The position numbers and the translations under genes are program-made. The notes under the pieces are model-generated. The model was not told the DNA's origin and did no database searches. It saw nothing but the letters and a program-made list of their open reading frames with translations. From Limonium bicolor (lineage: Eukaryota; Streptophyta; Magnoliopsida; Caryophyllales; Plumbaginaceae), in contig CM041783.1 in the NCBI GenBank assembly GCA_023374045.1, positions 96,941,298 to 97,005,297 of the forward strand: 64,000 nt of DNA. The letters run 5' to 3'. Positions 11,351 through 23,029 of this stretch are shown in pieces. Every line of letters starts with the position of its first letter. Position 1 is the first letter of the stretch.

Positions 11351-11366
11351 CTACCCCCCTTAAAAG
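11351..11366 (-). other. Polypurine tract of A2
   Basis: Same 16-base purine-rich tract, two bases from LTR2. Confidence 0.9.
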
Positions 11367-11592
11367 AACTTTGTCCCCAAAGTTCATACTTCCCACATAT
11401 CTTACTATTAGAACACGGGGAACGCTTATAAAAACAATACTTCCAAAACATCATTTCCAACACTACCATCATTCTTACACCAAACGGACTCAAGGTCCAA
11501 ACCACATAATACCATTCAGACACAAAGGTCTGTAACATAACATAGACAATGTATACATATACATGTCGTACACAACCATAACCGAAACGGCT

Positions 11593-11608
11593 CTACCCCC
11601 CTTAAAAG
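11593..11608 (-). other. Second polypurine tract in A2
   Basis: Exact 16-base copy of the tract at 11351-11366, 242 bases away, between it and the pol stop codon. Confidence 0.72.
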
Positions 11609-11639
11609 GGGTACGCCCCGTACCCTATACATATAAGCA

Positions 11640-12452
11640 CTAAGAAGCAAACAATGAAGGGTGCTTCGCCTTCATCTTTTCTTCCAGCTCCCAAGTGGCC
11701 TCCTCAACGTCCTGGTTAGACCAGAGGACCTTCACCAGTCTCACGGACTTATGGCGAGTGTCTCGAGTCTTAGTATCCAGAATCCGTACCGGAGTCTCCA
11801 CTGATCGCATGGTTGGCTGTAAGGTTAGCCTTTCCGGGTGAAGCACATGAGACGGATGAGACATATACTTCTTCAACTGGGACACATGAAATACATCATG
11901 TACCTTGCCCAGTTCGGCGGGTAAATCAAGTCTATAAGCTACCGGGCCGATCCGCTCCGTCACAACATAAGGACCCACATATTTCGGGCTCAACTTGCCC
12001 TTCTGGCCAAAACGAAATACTCCCTTCATGGGGGATACCCTAAGAAATACCTGATCGCCTACGGCGAACTCCAGGTCACGTCTGCGCACATCAGCGTACG
12101 ACTTCTGTCTATCCTGAGCTGCTTTCATGTTAGCCCGGATCTGGCGAACTTCTGCCTGAACCTGTTCCAGATACTCTGGTCCTATAATGACCGTCTCACT
12201 CGACTCATCCCAGCATAAAGGCGTGCGGCATGGTCTACCGTACAATGCCTGGAAGGGAGACATCTTGATCGAAGCATGGTAACTGTTGTTGTAACTAAAC
12301 TCGATCAGATGTAACTTATCAATCCAGCTGGTCTGAAAGTCAAGTGCGCATGCACGTAACATATCCTCAAGTGTCTGGATGGTGCGCTCACTCTGACCAT
12401 CTGTCTGTGGGTGAAACGCTGTGCTCAATTTCAGTTCAGTACCCAGTGCCTC
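11640..12452 (-). pseudogene. pol: A2 pol, 3' part (second half of INT plus chromodomain)
   Basis: Continues integrase from EALGTELK on the far side of B1: GQSERT with the catalytic glutamate, YNNSYHASI, the GKLSPKYVGP module, then a chromodomain (VRLVKVLW, EEATWELEEKM) ending PSLFAS and stop. This part is intact in A2. Chromodomains of this group are known to steer integration to heterochromatin. Confidence 0.9.
12448..12452. repeat. Target site duplication of B1, left copy
   Basis: GCCTC; its partner is 23338-23342. The uninterrupted site in A1 and A4 has a single GCCTC. Confidence 0.93.
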
Positions 12453-14321
12453 TGCAAACGATAAATTTGACCTATTAAATACCAAGAAATAATCTTAGAG
12501 AATAATAAATCAGAAAAACCGTCAGGTTGCAAAAATCCTGGTTATTGTAGTAGAGTTTATGGGAACCAGGTATCGAACCGTGGGACTATGTGATAATTAT
12601 CTAGACTTAGCAAAGGTTATAAATTGAGGGGGAATTTTGTTTTGTTCTAAACTGTGAATTATAATAAAGACAACAAGAATTTAAATAACAACTAATAATT
12701 AAAATAACAGAATAATAAAAGTGGTTGTGAATATGGAAGAACGGACTCTGGGTTCAGGTTTTACTCGTTTGATTAATTATGCTATTCTACCGGTTTAATT
12801 AAGAATAATTTGGCAAAATTCCTTTTAGTCTTTAGATTTAAATCCTAAATTCTAATGACCTCGTTTACCAGAACATGCAAGGTTTGATCTAAACTCAGGC
12901 AAAACACATGTAAACGGCTAGTTAAAAGGAATATAATTTTGCATCTGAAATACTAAATTTATTCAATCAGAATAAATTCTTCCACAGACATAACAATTAA
13001 TATGACCTATCTATTTATCACGGATCTGATCAAAATAGATTTCGTAAAGCAATTTAATAAACTCATGTACTTTATTAAAAAGCGAGATAATAACATTAAT
13101 CGTATCAAATTATAATTAACTTAAACCGGTAAAATAAAGTGCACAATTAAAACAAACTAATAATAACCATCCCCCAGAGTATAATTAATCTAGCCGGACA
13201 TATTAAATAAATGAGCAGAGACGAGAGTAAAAGAAATCATCTGTTTCGCTGACTCCTGCTCCGTTATTCTGACAGACCGGAATAGATTTGAGGCAGATGA
13301 TATATATGGAGAATGGTCGAGCGTGGGTTCTGTGGTGGTCGAGTGAATTATGGAGACGATGGATGAAGTGGTGAGTGAGTGAGTGTAGGTGGGCGAGAGT
13401 GTGTTCGGGTGATTTTTTGAATGGGTTTGTGAATGGAGTGGAGCAAATTGGATCGTGGGTGAATGACTGGATGATGGACGATTAATAGACGATTTGAGCA
13501 GAGTGATTTGCAGCTCTATTTATAGATACGTGGAACGGGATGCAGACAAGGAAGAGAAGTGACAGGATAGTGAGCTAGCTAGTAGAGGCGGTGGAGTTGG
13601 TGCAGATCGGTGAAGATTTGAGTCAGAGATTTCATCGGGGGCAGAGCAATTGATTGCAGAGTCACGCGTGCAGAAATTAAGGTGGGCGATCGTCTGTAAT
13701 AAATGAAGTAGCAGTTCGAATGCGGCGCCGGCGAAGAAGGAAGAAGAAGACGCGAAGAAAAAATTCTCCGCGTCGGATTAATGTCCCGTCCGCCTGTAGT
13801 ACCGCCTGTACTACCGCCTAATAACAGGCGGTTCTCTCCCATTGCTTCCGCCTCCTTGACGACCCACAACAGGCGGTAATGCCTCTGTGGTCCGCCTCCA
13901 CGTCCGCCAGTTAACATGCGGTAGCATGTGTGGAGTCCGCCCACTTGGAAGGCGGTTGTTAGTGTGGTGTCCGCCCCGGTGGCCTGTGTGGAGTCCGCAA
14001 CTTATCAGGCGGACATGCCTATTGTTCTGCGCCTCTCTACAAATGTATTATATATATTTACACGAGTGTATTCCAATCTTGAATCGGCTTCAGATTCTTC
14101 GTTATAAGTCCGTTTGACTCGCCGTTTGTTGCGTTGGAAAGCTCGTGAGGAGAACTATGCATTTCTGTCATTATTTCCTGATTTTATCATATAAATTGGA
14201 ATTAGTTCCTACCTAAAGTAAGAGTTACAAAAAGCATAGAATAAGTGTGAGAAGGTGCGTAAAAAGTTTCATACAATAATGACCAAGCACCTATAAAACT
14301 ATATAAATTTCACACTTATCA
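12453..14321 (-). repeat. B1 3' LTR, 1,869 bp
   Basis: From TGCAAACGATAA to CACACTTATCA. It carries a TATAAATA box on the minus strand at 13517-13524 and the CCGCCT/AGGCGG cluster at 13788-14014. It has a 12-bp insertion in that cluster that the 5' LTR lacks. Confidence 0.95.
13788..14014. repeat. CCGCCT / AGGCGG inverted-repeat cluster, B1 3' LTR
   Basis: Many short direct and inverted copies of GTCCGCC and AGGCGG over about 230 bp, able to form several small hairpins. It is GC-rich against an AT-rich LTR and lies upstream of the TATA box in transcription order. Confidence 0.88.
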
Positions 14322-14340
14322 AATCACCCCACACTTAGCT
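14322..14340 (-). other. Polypurine tract of B1
   Basis: The minus strand reads AAGTGTGGGGTGATT directly before the 3' LTR, preceded by GAGGACAAGCAA, wording typical of Athila/Tat elements. Confidence 0.88.
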
Positions 14341-15779
14341 CTTTGCTTGTCCTCAAGCAAAACTCTCAAACACGAGTTCAAGTCAAGCGAATGAAACTCA
14401 ACTCAAAAGGAAGGACACAGAAGAAAGATTACTAGTTTTACCAATATAGGGGTATTTTTTTTTCCTTCATAAAACAAGAAGTCATTCGAAGCTAATAATG
14501 GAGAAACAAAACCATAAGAACCTCGCCTTTAGCAATGAGCCAATCCACCTTTACATTCTCAAACCGTTAGAACGACAAGGGGCATGAAGTAAGATCTTAT
14601 TCCATCATACCTTTCAATGCCACATACTCTTGATCCATAGAGAAGATTTTTTTTTTATTTGCACAATGATTGCACATTTTTCAATTTAAGCGCTTTTAAG
14701 TTCTTTCACCACAGACTTTTCTCTCCACCCATGTAACGGCTTTGGGTCAACTATCCCAGATCACAAGGACCTTAGGTAGCTAGGTGATGAGGCAACCCCA
14801 AAGGACTTAATAACCAAGTGGACGAGGCCTGACTTTGGATCAGAATTAAAATTAAGCATGCTTAGGATCAGCGGAGTACCTTGCCTTGTTCTTTTTCCAA
14901 CCATTTCAATCCAGACATTCCAAGGCTCAAGGCTAAAAACAGGGTTCAGATGGTGAGTATTCTCAATCATTATGGCATTTACAGAACATAGACTTCATTT
15001 TTAATCAATTAAAACCAGAAAAATTTAAAAATTTTGCACCCCATTATCAGCTAACCAATTATTCCTCCTCTATGGCTTCCTTCCAAGTTGAGCAACAAAG
15101 CAGGAGTCAAACAAATGCAAGAGAAAAGAGCTCAAAGATAAACAAAAGATAAGCTACGAAGGAGGTTACCCCACCCCACACTTAGAGTGAAGCAATGTCC
15201 TCATTGCTGTGGAAGTATTAATATTGTGCAAGCAATCCAACGGGAAACAAAAGTAAGACATATAGTGGTTCAGAGGGGAGTATGTGTAACAGTAAAGAGT
15301 GAAAAGGATTTAGAATACTCCCCAGAGTCCGTTCACGGTGTGTTGCTCGGTCCACCCCACACTTGAGTTCAGCTGTAGAATCGCGTAAAATTTTCCTGTA
15401 AAGAAGATTCTATACAGCCAGAAGAACTCAAGTTATTACTGCCTCATGTGCTGCCACTCCTTAATGTAGGAAAAATAAGAAAATAGACTAATAACTTTTT
15501 TTTTTTTTTATAATATTAGACAAATTATTGAAGCACACAGAAAACTGTAAAGTAAAAGTAAGTTCAAAAAGAAATAAGGTAGAGAATTCTTCCTGCGAAT
15601 TGAAAATAAGTGGTGGGTTGCCTCCCACCAAGCTGCTCTGTTTTATAGTGTCAAGCTAGACTCATAAGTCCGATTAGGAGAAAGAGAGAAGAGGAGTGGG
15701 GAGGGTCCCACAACTTCCTAGGACTAAGTTGCGCAGCTTTCGGAACTTATGCTTCAATCGCCATGGGAGAGACCTCTTT
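14341..15779 (-). other. B1 non-coding spacer between integrase and 3' end
   Basis: About 1.4 kb with no credible coding region. In Athila elements an env-like gene can lie here; none is seen. The 69-codon open frame at 14761-14970 is short, and B2 shortens it by a frameshift. Poly-T/poly-A runs vary in length between B1 and B2. Confidence 0.75.
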
Positions 15780-17117
15780 TTAGGTGGCGCCGACTCTGAA
15801 ACAGGGGAAGAGAGGTCCTGTTGTACCTGGACAAAAGAAACTCCAAGCAAGTTAGTAGAACATCAGCAGGACAAGTATACCTTTTCAGTCGGGCCCCGTT
15901 AACTTTGAAGGTTTCACCTTCTTGTTTTCCAGTTCGTAGGCTCCAAATGAGTAACCCCTACCACCTTAAATGGTCCTGCCCAATGAGATTTAAGCTTTCC
16001 TGGAAAGATCTTCAATCTAGAATTGTAGAGGACACCCAATCTCCAACTTTGAAGTCACGTTTCTTGATCATTTGATCGTGGAGTTTCTTGGTGCGCTCCT
16101 TGTAGATTCGAGCACTGTTGTAAGCTGTATCTCTTAGTTCTTCAAGCTCTGAAAGCTGAAATTTGCGTTTTCTCACCAGCAGCGAGTATGTCAAAGTTCA
16201 GGGCCTTAAGTGCCCAGTACGCCTTATGCTCCAACTCAACAGGTAGATGGCAAGATTTTCCATATACCAGCCTAAAAGGAGACATCCCGATGGGTGTCTT
16301 GAATGCTGTCCTGTAGGCCCAGAGAGCGTCATCTAACCGTAGAGACCAGTCCTTCCTTGAAGAGTTTACTGTCTTTGGAGAATCCACTTCAACTCTCGAT
16401 TGGATACTTCAGCTTGTCCATTTGTTTGTGGGTGATACGGTAGTGCAACCTTATGACGTACTCCGTACTTAGCCAGCAAGGCATCGAATGAACGGTTGCA
16501 AAAATGTGATCCCCCATCACTGATAATTGCTCGTGGAACTCCGAAGCGAGTGAAGATGCTTTTTGATAAACTTGACCGGTCTTTGAATCAGCATTCTGGC
16601 ATGGTATGGCTTCAACCCACTTGGACACATAGTCCACTGCTACCAGAATGTATTGATAACCTTGTGAAGAGGGAAATGGCCCCATAAAATCGATACCCCA
16701 ACAGTCAAAAAGTTCGACTTCCAAAATGCTTTGCTGAGGCATCTCATGTCGTCTTGAAGTATTGCCCATGCGCTGACAGCTATCACAACTAGCCACAAAG
16801 GTTTGGCAGTCTTTATGGAGTGTGGGCCAATAGAATCCGGACTCCAAAACCTTGGCTGCCGTCCGATGGGATCCATGATGGCCTCCAGCTTCTCTGGAGT
16901 GACAAAACTCCAAACACTAGGTACCTCATCATCAGGGAGACACCTGCGAATTAAGCTATCTGCACACACTCGAAACAAGTGAGGGTCTTCCCAGATATAA
17001 TGGCGTGAGTCAGAAAGGAATTTCTTTTTCTGAGCATATGATAAATCATGAGGAACAACTCCAGAAACAAGAAAATTAGCCATATCAGCATACCATGGCT
17101 CTTGCACCTTTTTCAAA
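15780..17117 (-). pseudogene. pol: B1 integrase, broken
   Basis: Parts in different frames: N-terminal HGSH...CDSC zinc site (16640-17116 and 16389-16913), core with [11 protein letters not shown] and VSKWVEAIP, then a frameshift so that the second half of the core (SDGGSHF, HPQTNGQ) is read in another frame. Then come 16142-16387 ([16 protein letters not shown]), 16012-16194 and a C-terminal module near 15780-15990. At least one shift (SVW|EFCHS near 16915) is shared with B2. No env-like gene follows. Confidence 0.85.
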
Positions 17118-17162
17118 CTGAAGACGGTTCATCGGAAAAATTCATTAATAGGAATACCGTCG

Positions 17163-17648
17163 TCAGGAGTTACCATCCGAGAGATGGTCAGCAACAACAT
17201 TCAGTTTACCACTCTTGTCCCTCACTTCTATATCGAATTCCTGTAAAAGAAGAATCCAACGTAACAAGCGAGGCTTGGCCTCTTTCTTGGCAAACAAATA
17301 TTTAAGAGCAGAGTGGTCAGTGTGGATAATCACTTTACTTCCCCATAAATATGATCGAAATCTATCTAAGGAGAAGACCACTGCTAGGAGCTCTTTCTCA
17401 GTTGTTGTGTAGTTTCTCTGGGCATCATCTAGAGTTTTGCTGGCATAAGCAATAACTCTTAACACCTTATCTTTCTTTTGGCACAGGGCTGCACCTACTG
17501 CAAAGTCACTAGCATCACACATTATTTCAAATGGCGATGACCAGTCAGGAGAAACAACGATAGGGGCAGCTACCAATTTTTGCTTAATTAAATTAAAAGC
17601 AGAAATACAATCTTCAGAAAATATAAATGAAACATCTTTCATTAGCAA
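17163..17648 (-). pseudogene. pol: B1 RNase H domain
   Basis: [22 protein letters not shown] and [10 protein letters not shown] supply the catalytic acidic residues. The frame ends LSDGNS through a local indel near 17178; B2 reads on ([10 protein letters not shown]). Confidence 0.9.
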
Positions 17649-18496
17649 TCAGTCAAAGGTTTAGCAATTTTAGAGAAGTCTTGAATAAACCTTCGATAGA
17701 AACCAGCATGCCCAAGAAACGAAACTCTTACTTCCTTTACACAAGTGGGAGCTGGTAGCTTCTCTATCACTTCGACTTTTGCTTTGTCAACCTCAATCCC
17801 TTTAGCAGACACCTTGTGGCCGAGCACTATCCCATCCTTTACCATAAAATGGCATTTCTCCCAGTTGAGAACTAGGTTGGTCTCTTCGCACCGTCCAAGG
17901 ATAAGATCAAGCTGTGCTAGACAAACATCAAAATCAGAGCCATAGACAGAAAAATCGTCCATAAATACCTCTATACTCTGCTCAATGAAGTCTGCAAAGA
18001 TGGCCTGCATGCAGCGCTGGAAAGTGGCAGGGGCATTGCATAAACCAAAGGGCATTCTTTTGTATGCAAAGGTACCAAATGGACAAGTAAAGGTAGTCTT
18101 GTCCTGGTCCTCAGGTGCAATAGGAATTTGAAAGTACCCTGAAAAACCATCTAAAAAACAGTAATATTCCTGCCCAGCCAATCTCTCTAGCATTTGATCA
18201 ATAAAGGGGAGTGGGAAATGATCTTTCCTGGTGGCTGAATTCAAACGCCTATAATCTATACACATACGCCATCCAGTGATCTTTCGTTGGGGAATGGACT
18301 CACCTTTGTCGTTTATAACAGCTTCAAAACCTCCTTTCTTAGGAACTACCTGTACAGGACTTACCCATGTGCTGTCCGATATAGGGTAAATGATCCCAGC
18401 GTCCAGAAGCTTCAACACCTCTGTCTTGACAACTTCCTTCATGTTAGGGTTGAGCCGACGCTGGGGTTGTCTGACAGGTTTGTAGTCTTCCTCCAT
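17642..18496 (-). CDS. pol: B1 reverse transcriptase domain
   Basis: 284 residues: [44 protein letters not shown], catalytic [17 protein letters not shown] and [13 protein letters not shown] in the expected order. It ends at an early stop (TDC) that results from a one-base loss shared with B2; the RNase H frame begins within a few bases (17648). It contains one extra valine in the EVRVSFLG sequence compared with B2. Confidence 0.92.
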   Translation of the reverse strand: MEEDYKPVRQPQRRLNPNMKEVVKTEVLKLLDAGIIYPISDSTWVSPVQVVPKKGGFEAVINDKGESIPQRKITGWRMCIDYRRLNSATRKDHFPLPFIDQMLERLAGQEYYCFLDGFSGYFQIPIAPEDQDKTTFTCPFGTFAYKRMPFGLCNAPATFQRCMQAIFADFIEQSIEVFMDDFSVYGSDFDVCLAQLDLILGRCEETNLVLNWEKCHFMVKDGIVLGHKVSAKGIEVDKAKVEVIEKLPAPTCVKEVRVSFLGHAGFYRRFIQDFSKIAKPLTDC

Positions 18497-18574
18497 ATAG
18501 ATATGATGTGTACAGAAGGCCGGGTTGATGCCTTTGATATCAGCTAGAGTCCATCCGATGGCTCTCTTATGTCT

Positions 18575-19933
18575 TCAGACTTCAAGTAACCTGCTTTCTT
18601 GCCCAGAAGTCAAAGAAGATGAAACAATGACAGGCAAGTAATTATCATTAGCTAAAAAGCAGTACTTGAGATTAGAGGGGAGCTCCTTAAGCTCAAGTAC
18701 TGGAGGTTGCTCTATAGAAGGAACAGGTCTTTGGATTTCTTTATCAAGTCTCTCCAAAGGAGGGCGATAGGCTTGAAAACCTGGTTTTCCTCTCTCTACA
18801 TGTGCTAGAGCTGTATTAACATCCATATTAAGAGTTTTATCCTCAACAGAAGATATAAGAACATGTTCTAAAGGTTCAAAATCTGAAAAAGTAGAAGAAA
18901 GTATAGAATAAATCTCATCATCAGTAGAAAGTTCACATACCTCGCCATCCTCATCTTGCATACTTACCGACATAACTGAATGAGCTGAAGTAGAACTTAA
19001 CTTCATCATCTTTTTCATATCAAACTCTATCTTCTCATCTCCGTACCTCAAGGTGATTCTGCCATCATGCACGTCAATGACCGCCTTGGCAGTACTTAGA
19101 AAAGGACGACCCAAAATGAGTGGGACCTCCACATCATCATCTATGTTTAAAAGGGACTGGGTGAAGCTCTCTTCCTTTTACCTTCATGAAGGTTGCATAT
19201 GGCATGATGTTGATGCTTGCACCAAGGTCACACAGGCCACTTCCACAATCTATATCTCCGATAAAGCAGGGAACAATAGGAGTGCCCGGATCCTTCTGTT
19301 TTGGGGGAAGTGCTCGAAGTAACGCCGTAGAGCACTCTTCTGTAAGGTGGACATCTCCTTGTCCTGCTTCTTCTTCCTCTTTGTCACGAGATCCTTCAAA
19401 AATTTTGCATAATTGGGCATCTCCTGTAAAGCATCAATTAAAGGTATATCGATAGTCAGTTTCTTGAATATGCTTAAGAATTTATTGAATTGCTCATCTA
19501 AACACTTCTTTTTCATCCTGTTTGGAAATGGAAGCTCTATTCGCTTAGGAGTAGAAGAAGGTACATCAATTTGAATAGAAGATGGAGAAGGGGAAGAATT
19601 GATTGGAGCCTGTATCTCCTCAGAAACTACCACTGGTGGGACCGAAGGCTCTGGTGATTCATTGGAATGGGTGATCTTTTCACCAGTTTGTTGGGCTGTC
19701 ACTTGTTGTTGATTATCTCCCAGCTGCTTGCCACTTCTTAATGTCACGGCTGCACTGAGCTCATCCTCAGGTTGGATCTCTGAAGATGCACCACAATTGC
19801 AGATCCTCAAGGCCTTGGCCGTCTCTCTTAGATTCTGCTGAGATTGTGATGGAAATGAGCCTGGCTGCCTTTGATGCTGGTTGTTAAGTAGCTGGTTCAT
19901 CTGCTGCTCCAGATTTCTTTGGCTATTCATCAA
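18575..19933 (-). pseudogene. B1 gag tail plus protease, broken
   Basis: The first part (19250-19933) is a linker with AAVTLRSGKQL, the usual lead into Athila protease, followed by a frameshift near 19353. The protease triad LCDLGASINIM lies out of that frame near 19230. A stop follows the KHR sequence near 19160, then an open frame (18575-19132) starts EVPLILGRPF. By comparison with known Athila proteases, a segment of some 40 residues between these parts seems to be missing. B2 has the same gap. Confidence 0.82.
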
Positions 19934-21284
19934 GGATTGGTTGAGAGTTTGTTGTTCTTCTGTTGGTAGCCATGGAAGTAATTATATCTTGGAGCTTTTC
20001 CATCTTTTCATCAGATGCAGATTTAATAGGTGGCTGGTAAGAGTTCTGGCCCTGTCCCATCTGCATCTGAGGACGAGCTTGATTGTATGGTTGCCTAGAG
20101 AAGCCTGGGGGTCCCTGCACATAACTTTGTAAAAGATTCGAATTTAAGGCATTGTTGGGATTACCATACCTGAGATTCGGATGTTGATTTCGGTTCCAGG
20201 GCTGTTGGTAATTCCCTTGTCCTACAAAGTTGGCTTCTTCAGCGACCCGTATCTCCTCCAGATAAGGACATACTTCAAACGAGTGGTCACCACCACAATT
20301 AGAGCACAGAGGCTCAGATGAGGATGAAGAAGCTATCCTCTTTACCTGCTGAGAAGGCTGACCATTAATTAGAAAATCGTCAAATCTTTTCACTAGTGAG
20401 CTTACCAGTGTGGATTGTTGAGCTTGTGACTCTGCCATCTGCTCCATCCAAGGATCTATATTTCTTGCACCCTTTGCACCCATTGTCATAGTTCTGCCAC
20501 CTTCGGTGCCCCACTGACGAACTTCTTCTATGTACGTCTCCATGGCCGCCATGAAATCGTTGCCGGATCGGTTGAGGATGTTTCCTCCCAAAGCTGATCT
20601 AACTTCGGCTTGATGTATATGCTGCAATCCATTAAAGAATGTCATAGCAATACACGTGAGATCTTGTCCGTGATGAGGACACTGTCGGAGCATCTCTTTA
20701 AAACGATCCCATGCCTCACAGATAGTCTCAGTACCTCCCTGTTTAAAAGCAAGTAAAGCTGCAACCAAATTCCTAGTTCTAGAAATAGGATAATATTTTT
20801 CATAGAACCTGGTTGTCATCTCCTCCCAACTAGTGATAATACCAGAGGGAAGACAGTAGAACCATTTCATTGCTTCACTGGTGAGGCTGCTAGGAAATAA
20901 ACTCATTCTAGCATACTCCAGGAGATTATCTGAGCACCCAATTTGATCAATATTTATTAGAAATCGGTTTACGTGATCTAGGGCGTCGTTGGGGTTGGAA
21001 CCGTCAAATGTGCCAGAGGGCATCTCTCGTATGACCTTGTTCTGATGTGATGGCTTCAGATCCTTCCATTCCTTCATTAATTCAGGTGGTAGCGTAGGAA
21101 GAGCTACTGGGCTTCTTCTTGGAATGGCTGCTGGTCTGCTAAATTGCTTCATTGCTTGGCTACCGTTTGTAGGAGTTGCCATTTGTATTTCTCTTTGGAA
21201 CCTCTGTTGGCGTTTGGCTAGCTGAGCGGTACGTTCGATTTCCGGGTCAAGGATTCTGTCCCAATCGAGATGATGTCTGACCAA
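19923..21284 (-). CDS. gag: B1 gag, N-terminal and capsid part
   Basis: Open for 453 residues: capsid-like domain (MPSGTFDGSNPND through WDRFKEMLRQCPHHG), then one zinc knuckle CSNCGGDHSFEVC (CX2CX3HX4C, the Athila form), then a Q/N/P-rich tail. The ATG at 21284 follows a small difference from B2, whose frame starts a few codons earlier (MMVYTRSW); the B2 start is probably the original one. A frameshift near 19965 separates it from the next part (19250-19933). Confidence 0.9.
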   Translation of the reverse strand: MVRHHLDWDRILDPEIERTAQLAKRQQRFQREIQMATPTNGSQAMKQFSRPAAIPRRSPVALPTLPPELMKEWKDLKPSHQNKVIREMPSGTFDGSNPNDALDHVNRFLINIDQIGCSDNLLEYARMSLFPSSLTSEAMKWFYCLPSGIITSWEEMTTRFYEKYYPISRTRNLVAALLAFKQGGTETICEAWDRFKEMLRQCPHHGQDLTCIAMTFFNGLQHIHQAEVRSALGGNILNRSGNDFMAAMETYIEEVRQWGTEGGRTMTMGAKGARNIDPWMEQMAESQAQQSTLVSSLVKRFDDFLINGQPSQQVKRIASSSSSEPLCSNCGGDHSFEVCPYLEEIRVAEEANFVGQGNYQQPWNRNQHPNLRYGNPNNALNSNLLQSYVQGPPGFSRQPYNQARPQMQMGQGQNSYQPPIKSASDEKMEKLQDIITSMATNRRTTNSQPILDE

Positions 21285-21458
21285 GAACGAGTGTACACCA
21301 CATCAACAGTCTGCAAAAAAGAAAAATAGATTCCACAAAAATTTAAAAGTAGAGTAAAATAAAATAAAAATAGATAGATACAATAATAATAGTAATAATA
21401 ATAATAATTTTTTTTTTAATTAATAATAACCCAAGCTAAGGACTAGACAGGAGTCTAG

Positions 21459-21476
21459 TCCCCGGCAACGGCGCCA
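21459..21476 (-). other. Primer binding site of B1 (Asp tRNA)
   Basis: The minus strand reads TGGCGCCGTTGCCGGGGA, an 18-base match to the 3' end of plant Asp tRNA as used by Athila/Tat elements, three bases from the 5' LTR. Confidence 0.92.
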
Positions 21477-22539
21477 ATTTGCAAACGATAAATTTGACCT
21501 ATTAAATACCAAGAAATAATCTTAGAGAATAATAAATCAGAAAAACCGTCAGGTTGCAAAAATCCTGGTTATTGTAGTAGAGTTTATGGGAACCAGGTAT
21601 CGAACCGTGGGACTATGTGATAATTATCTAGACTTAGCAAAGGTTATAAATTGAGGGGGAATTTTGTTTTGTTCTAAACTGTGAATTATAATAAAGACAA
21701 CAAGAATTTAAATAACAACTAATAATTAAAATAACAGAATAATAAAAGTGGTTGTGAATATGGAAGAACGGACTCTGGGTTCAGGTTTTACTCGTTTGAT
21801 TAATTATTATTCTACCGGTTTAATTAAGAATAATTTGGCAAAATTCCTTTTATAGTCTTTAGATTTAAATCCTAAATTCAATGACCTCGTTTACCAGAAC
21901 ATGCAAGGTTGATCTAAACTCAGGCAAAACACATGTAAACGGCTAAGTTAAAAGGAATATAATTTTGCATCTGAAATACTAAATTTATTCAATCAGAATA
22001 AATTCTTCCACAGACATAACAATTAATATGACCTATCTATTTATCACGGATGATCAAAATAGATTTCGTAAAGCAATTTAATAAACTCATGTACTTTATT
22101 AAAAAGCGAGATAATAACATTAATCGTATCAAATTATAATTAACTTAAACCGGTAAAATAAAGTGCACAATTAAAACAAACTAATAATAACCATCCCCCA
22201 GAGTATAATTAATCTAGCCGGACATATTAAATAAATGAGCAGACGAGAGTAAAAGAAATCATCTGTTTCGCTGACTCCTGCTCCGTTATTCTGACAGACC
22301 GGAATAGATTTGAGGCAGATGATAATATATGGAGAATGGTCGAGCGTGGGTTCTGTGGTGGTCGAGTGAATTATGGAGACGATGGATGAAGTGGTGAGTG
22401 AGTGAGTGTAGGTGGGCGAGAGTGTGTTCGGGTGATTTTTTGAATGGGTTTGTGAATGGAGTGGAGCAAATTGGATCGTGGGTGAATGACTGGATGATGG
22501 ACGATTAATAGACGATTTGAGCAGAGTGATTTGCAGCTC

Positions 22540-22547
22540 TATTTATA
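22540..22547 (-). promoter_or_regulatory. TATA box in the B1 5' LTR
   Basis: TATAAATA on the minus strand, in the context CTATAAATAGAG, close to the ideal plant TATA box. Transcription would start about 30 bases further on and run toward gag. Confidence 0.7.
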
Positions 22548-22811
22548 GATACGTGGAACGGGATGCAGACAAGGAAGAGAAGTGACAGGGATAGTGAGCT
22601 AGCTAGTAGAGGCGGTGGAGTTGGTGCAGATCGGTGAAGATTTGAGTCAGAGATTTCATCGGGGGCAGAGCAATTGATTGCAGAGTCACGCGTGCAGAAA
22701 TTAAGGTGGGCGATCGTCTGTAATAAATGAAGTAGCAGTTCGAATGCGGCGCCGGCGAAGAAGGAAGAAGAAGACGCGAAGAAAAAATTCTCCGCGTCGG
22801 ATTAATGTCCC

Positions 22812-23029
22812 GTCCGCCTGTACTACCGCCTAATAACAGGCGGTTCTCTCCCATTGCTTCCGCCTCCTTGACCGCCCAACAACAGGCGGTAATGCCTCTG
22901 TGGTCCGCCTCCACGTCCGCCAGTTAACATGCGGTAGCATGTGTGGAGTCCGCCCAGCTTGGAGGCGGTTGTTAGTGTGGTGTCCGCCCCGAGGTGGCCT
23001 GTGTGGAGTCCGCAACTTATCAGGCGGAC
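22812..23029. repeat. CCGCCT / AGGCGG inverted-repeat cluster, B1 5' LTR
   Basis: Same cluster, 12 bp shorter at its left side than in the 3' LTR. Confidence 0.88.

Noticed and set aside
13378..13400. GTGA microsatellite in the B LTR
   Set aside because: Only four to five units and constant among copies; nothing to support a function.
14761..14970. Env-like gene in the B spacer
   Set aside because: Only 69 codons, no signal peptide or membrane segment, and frameshifted in B2.
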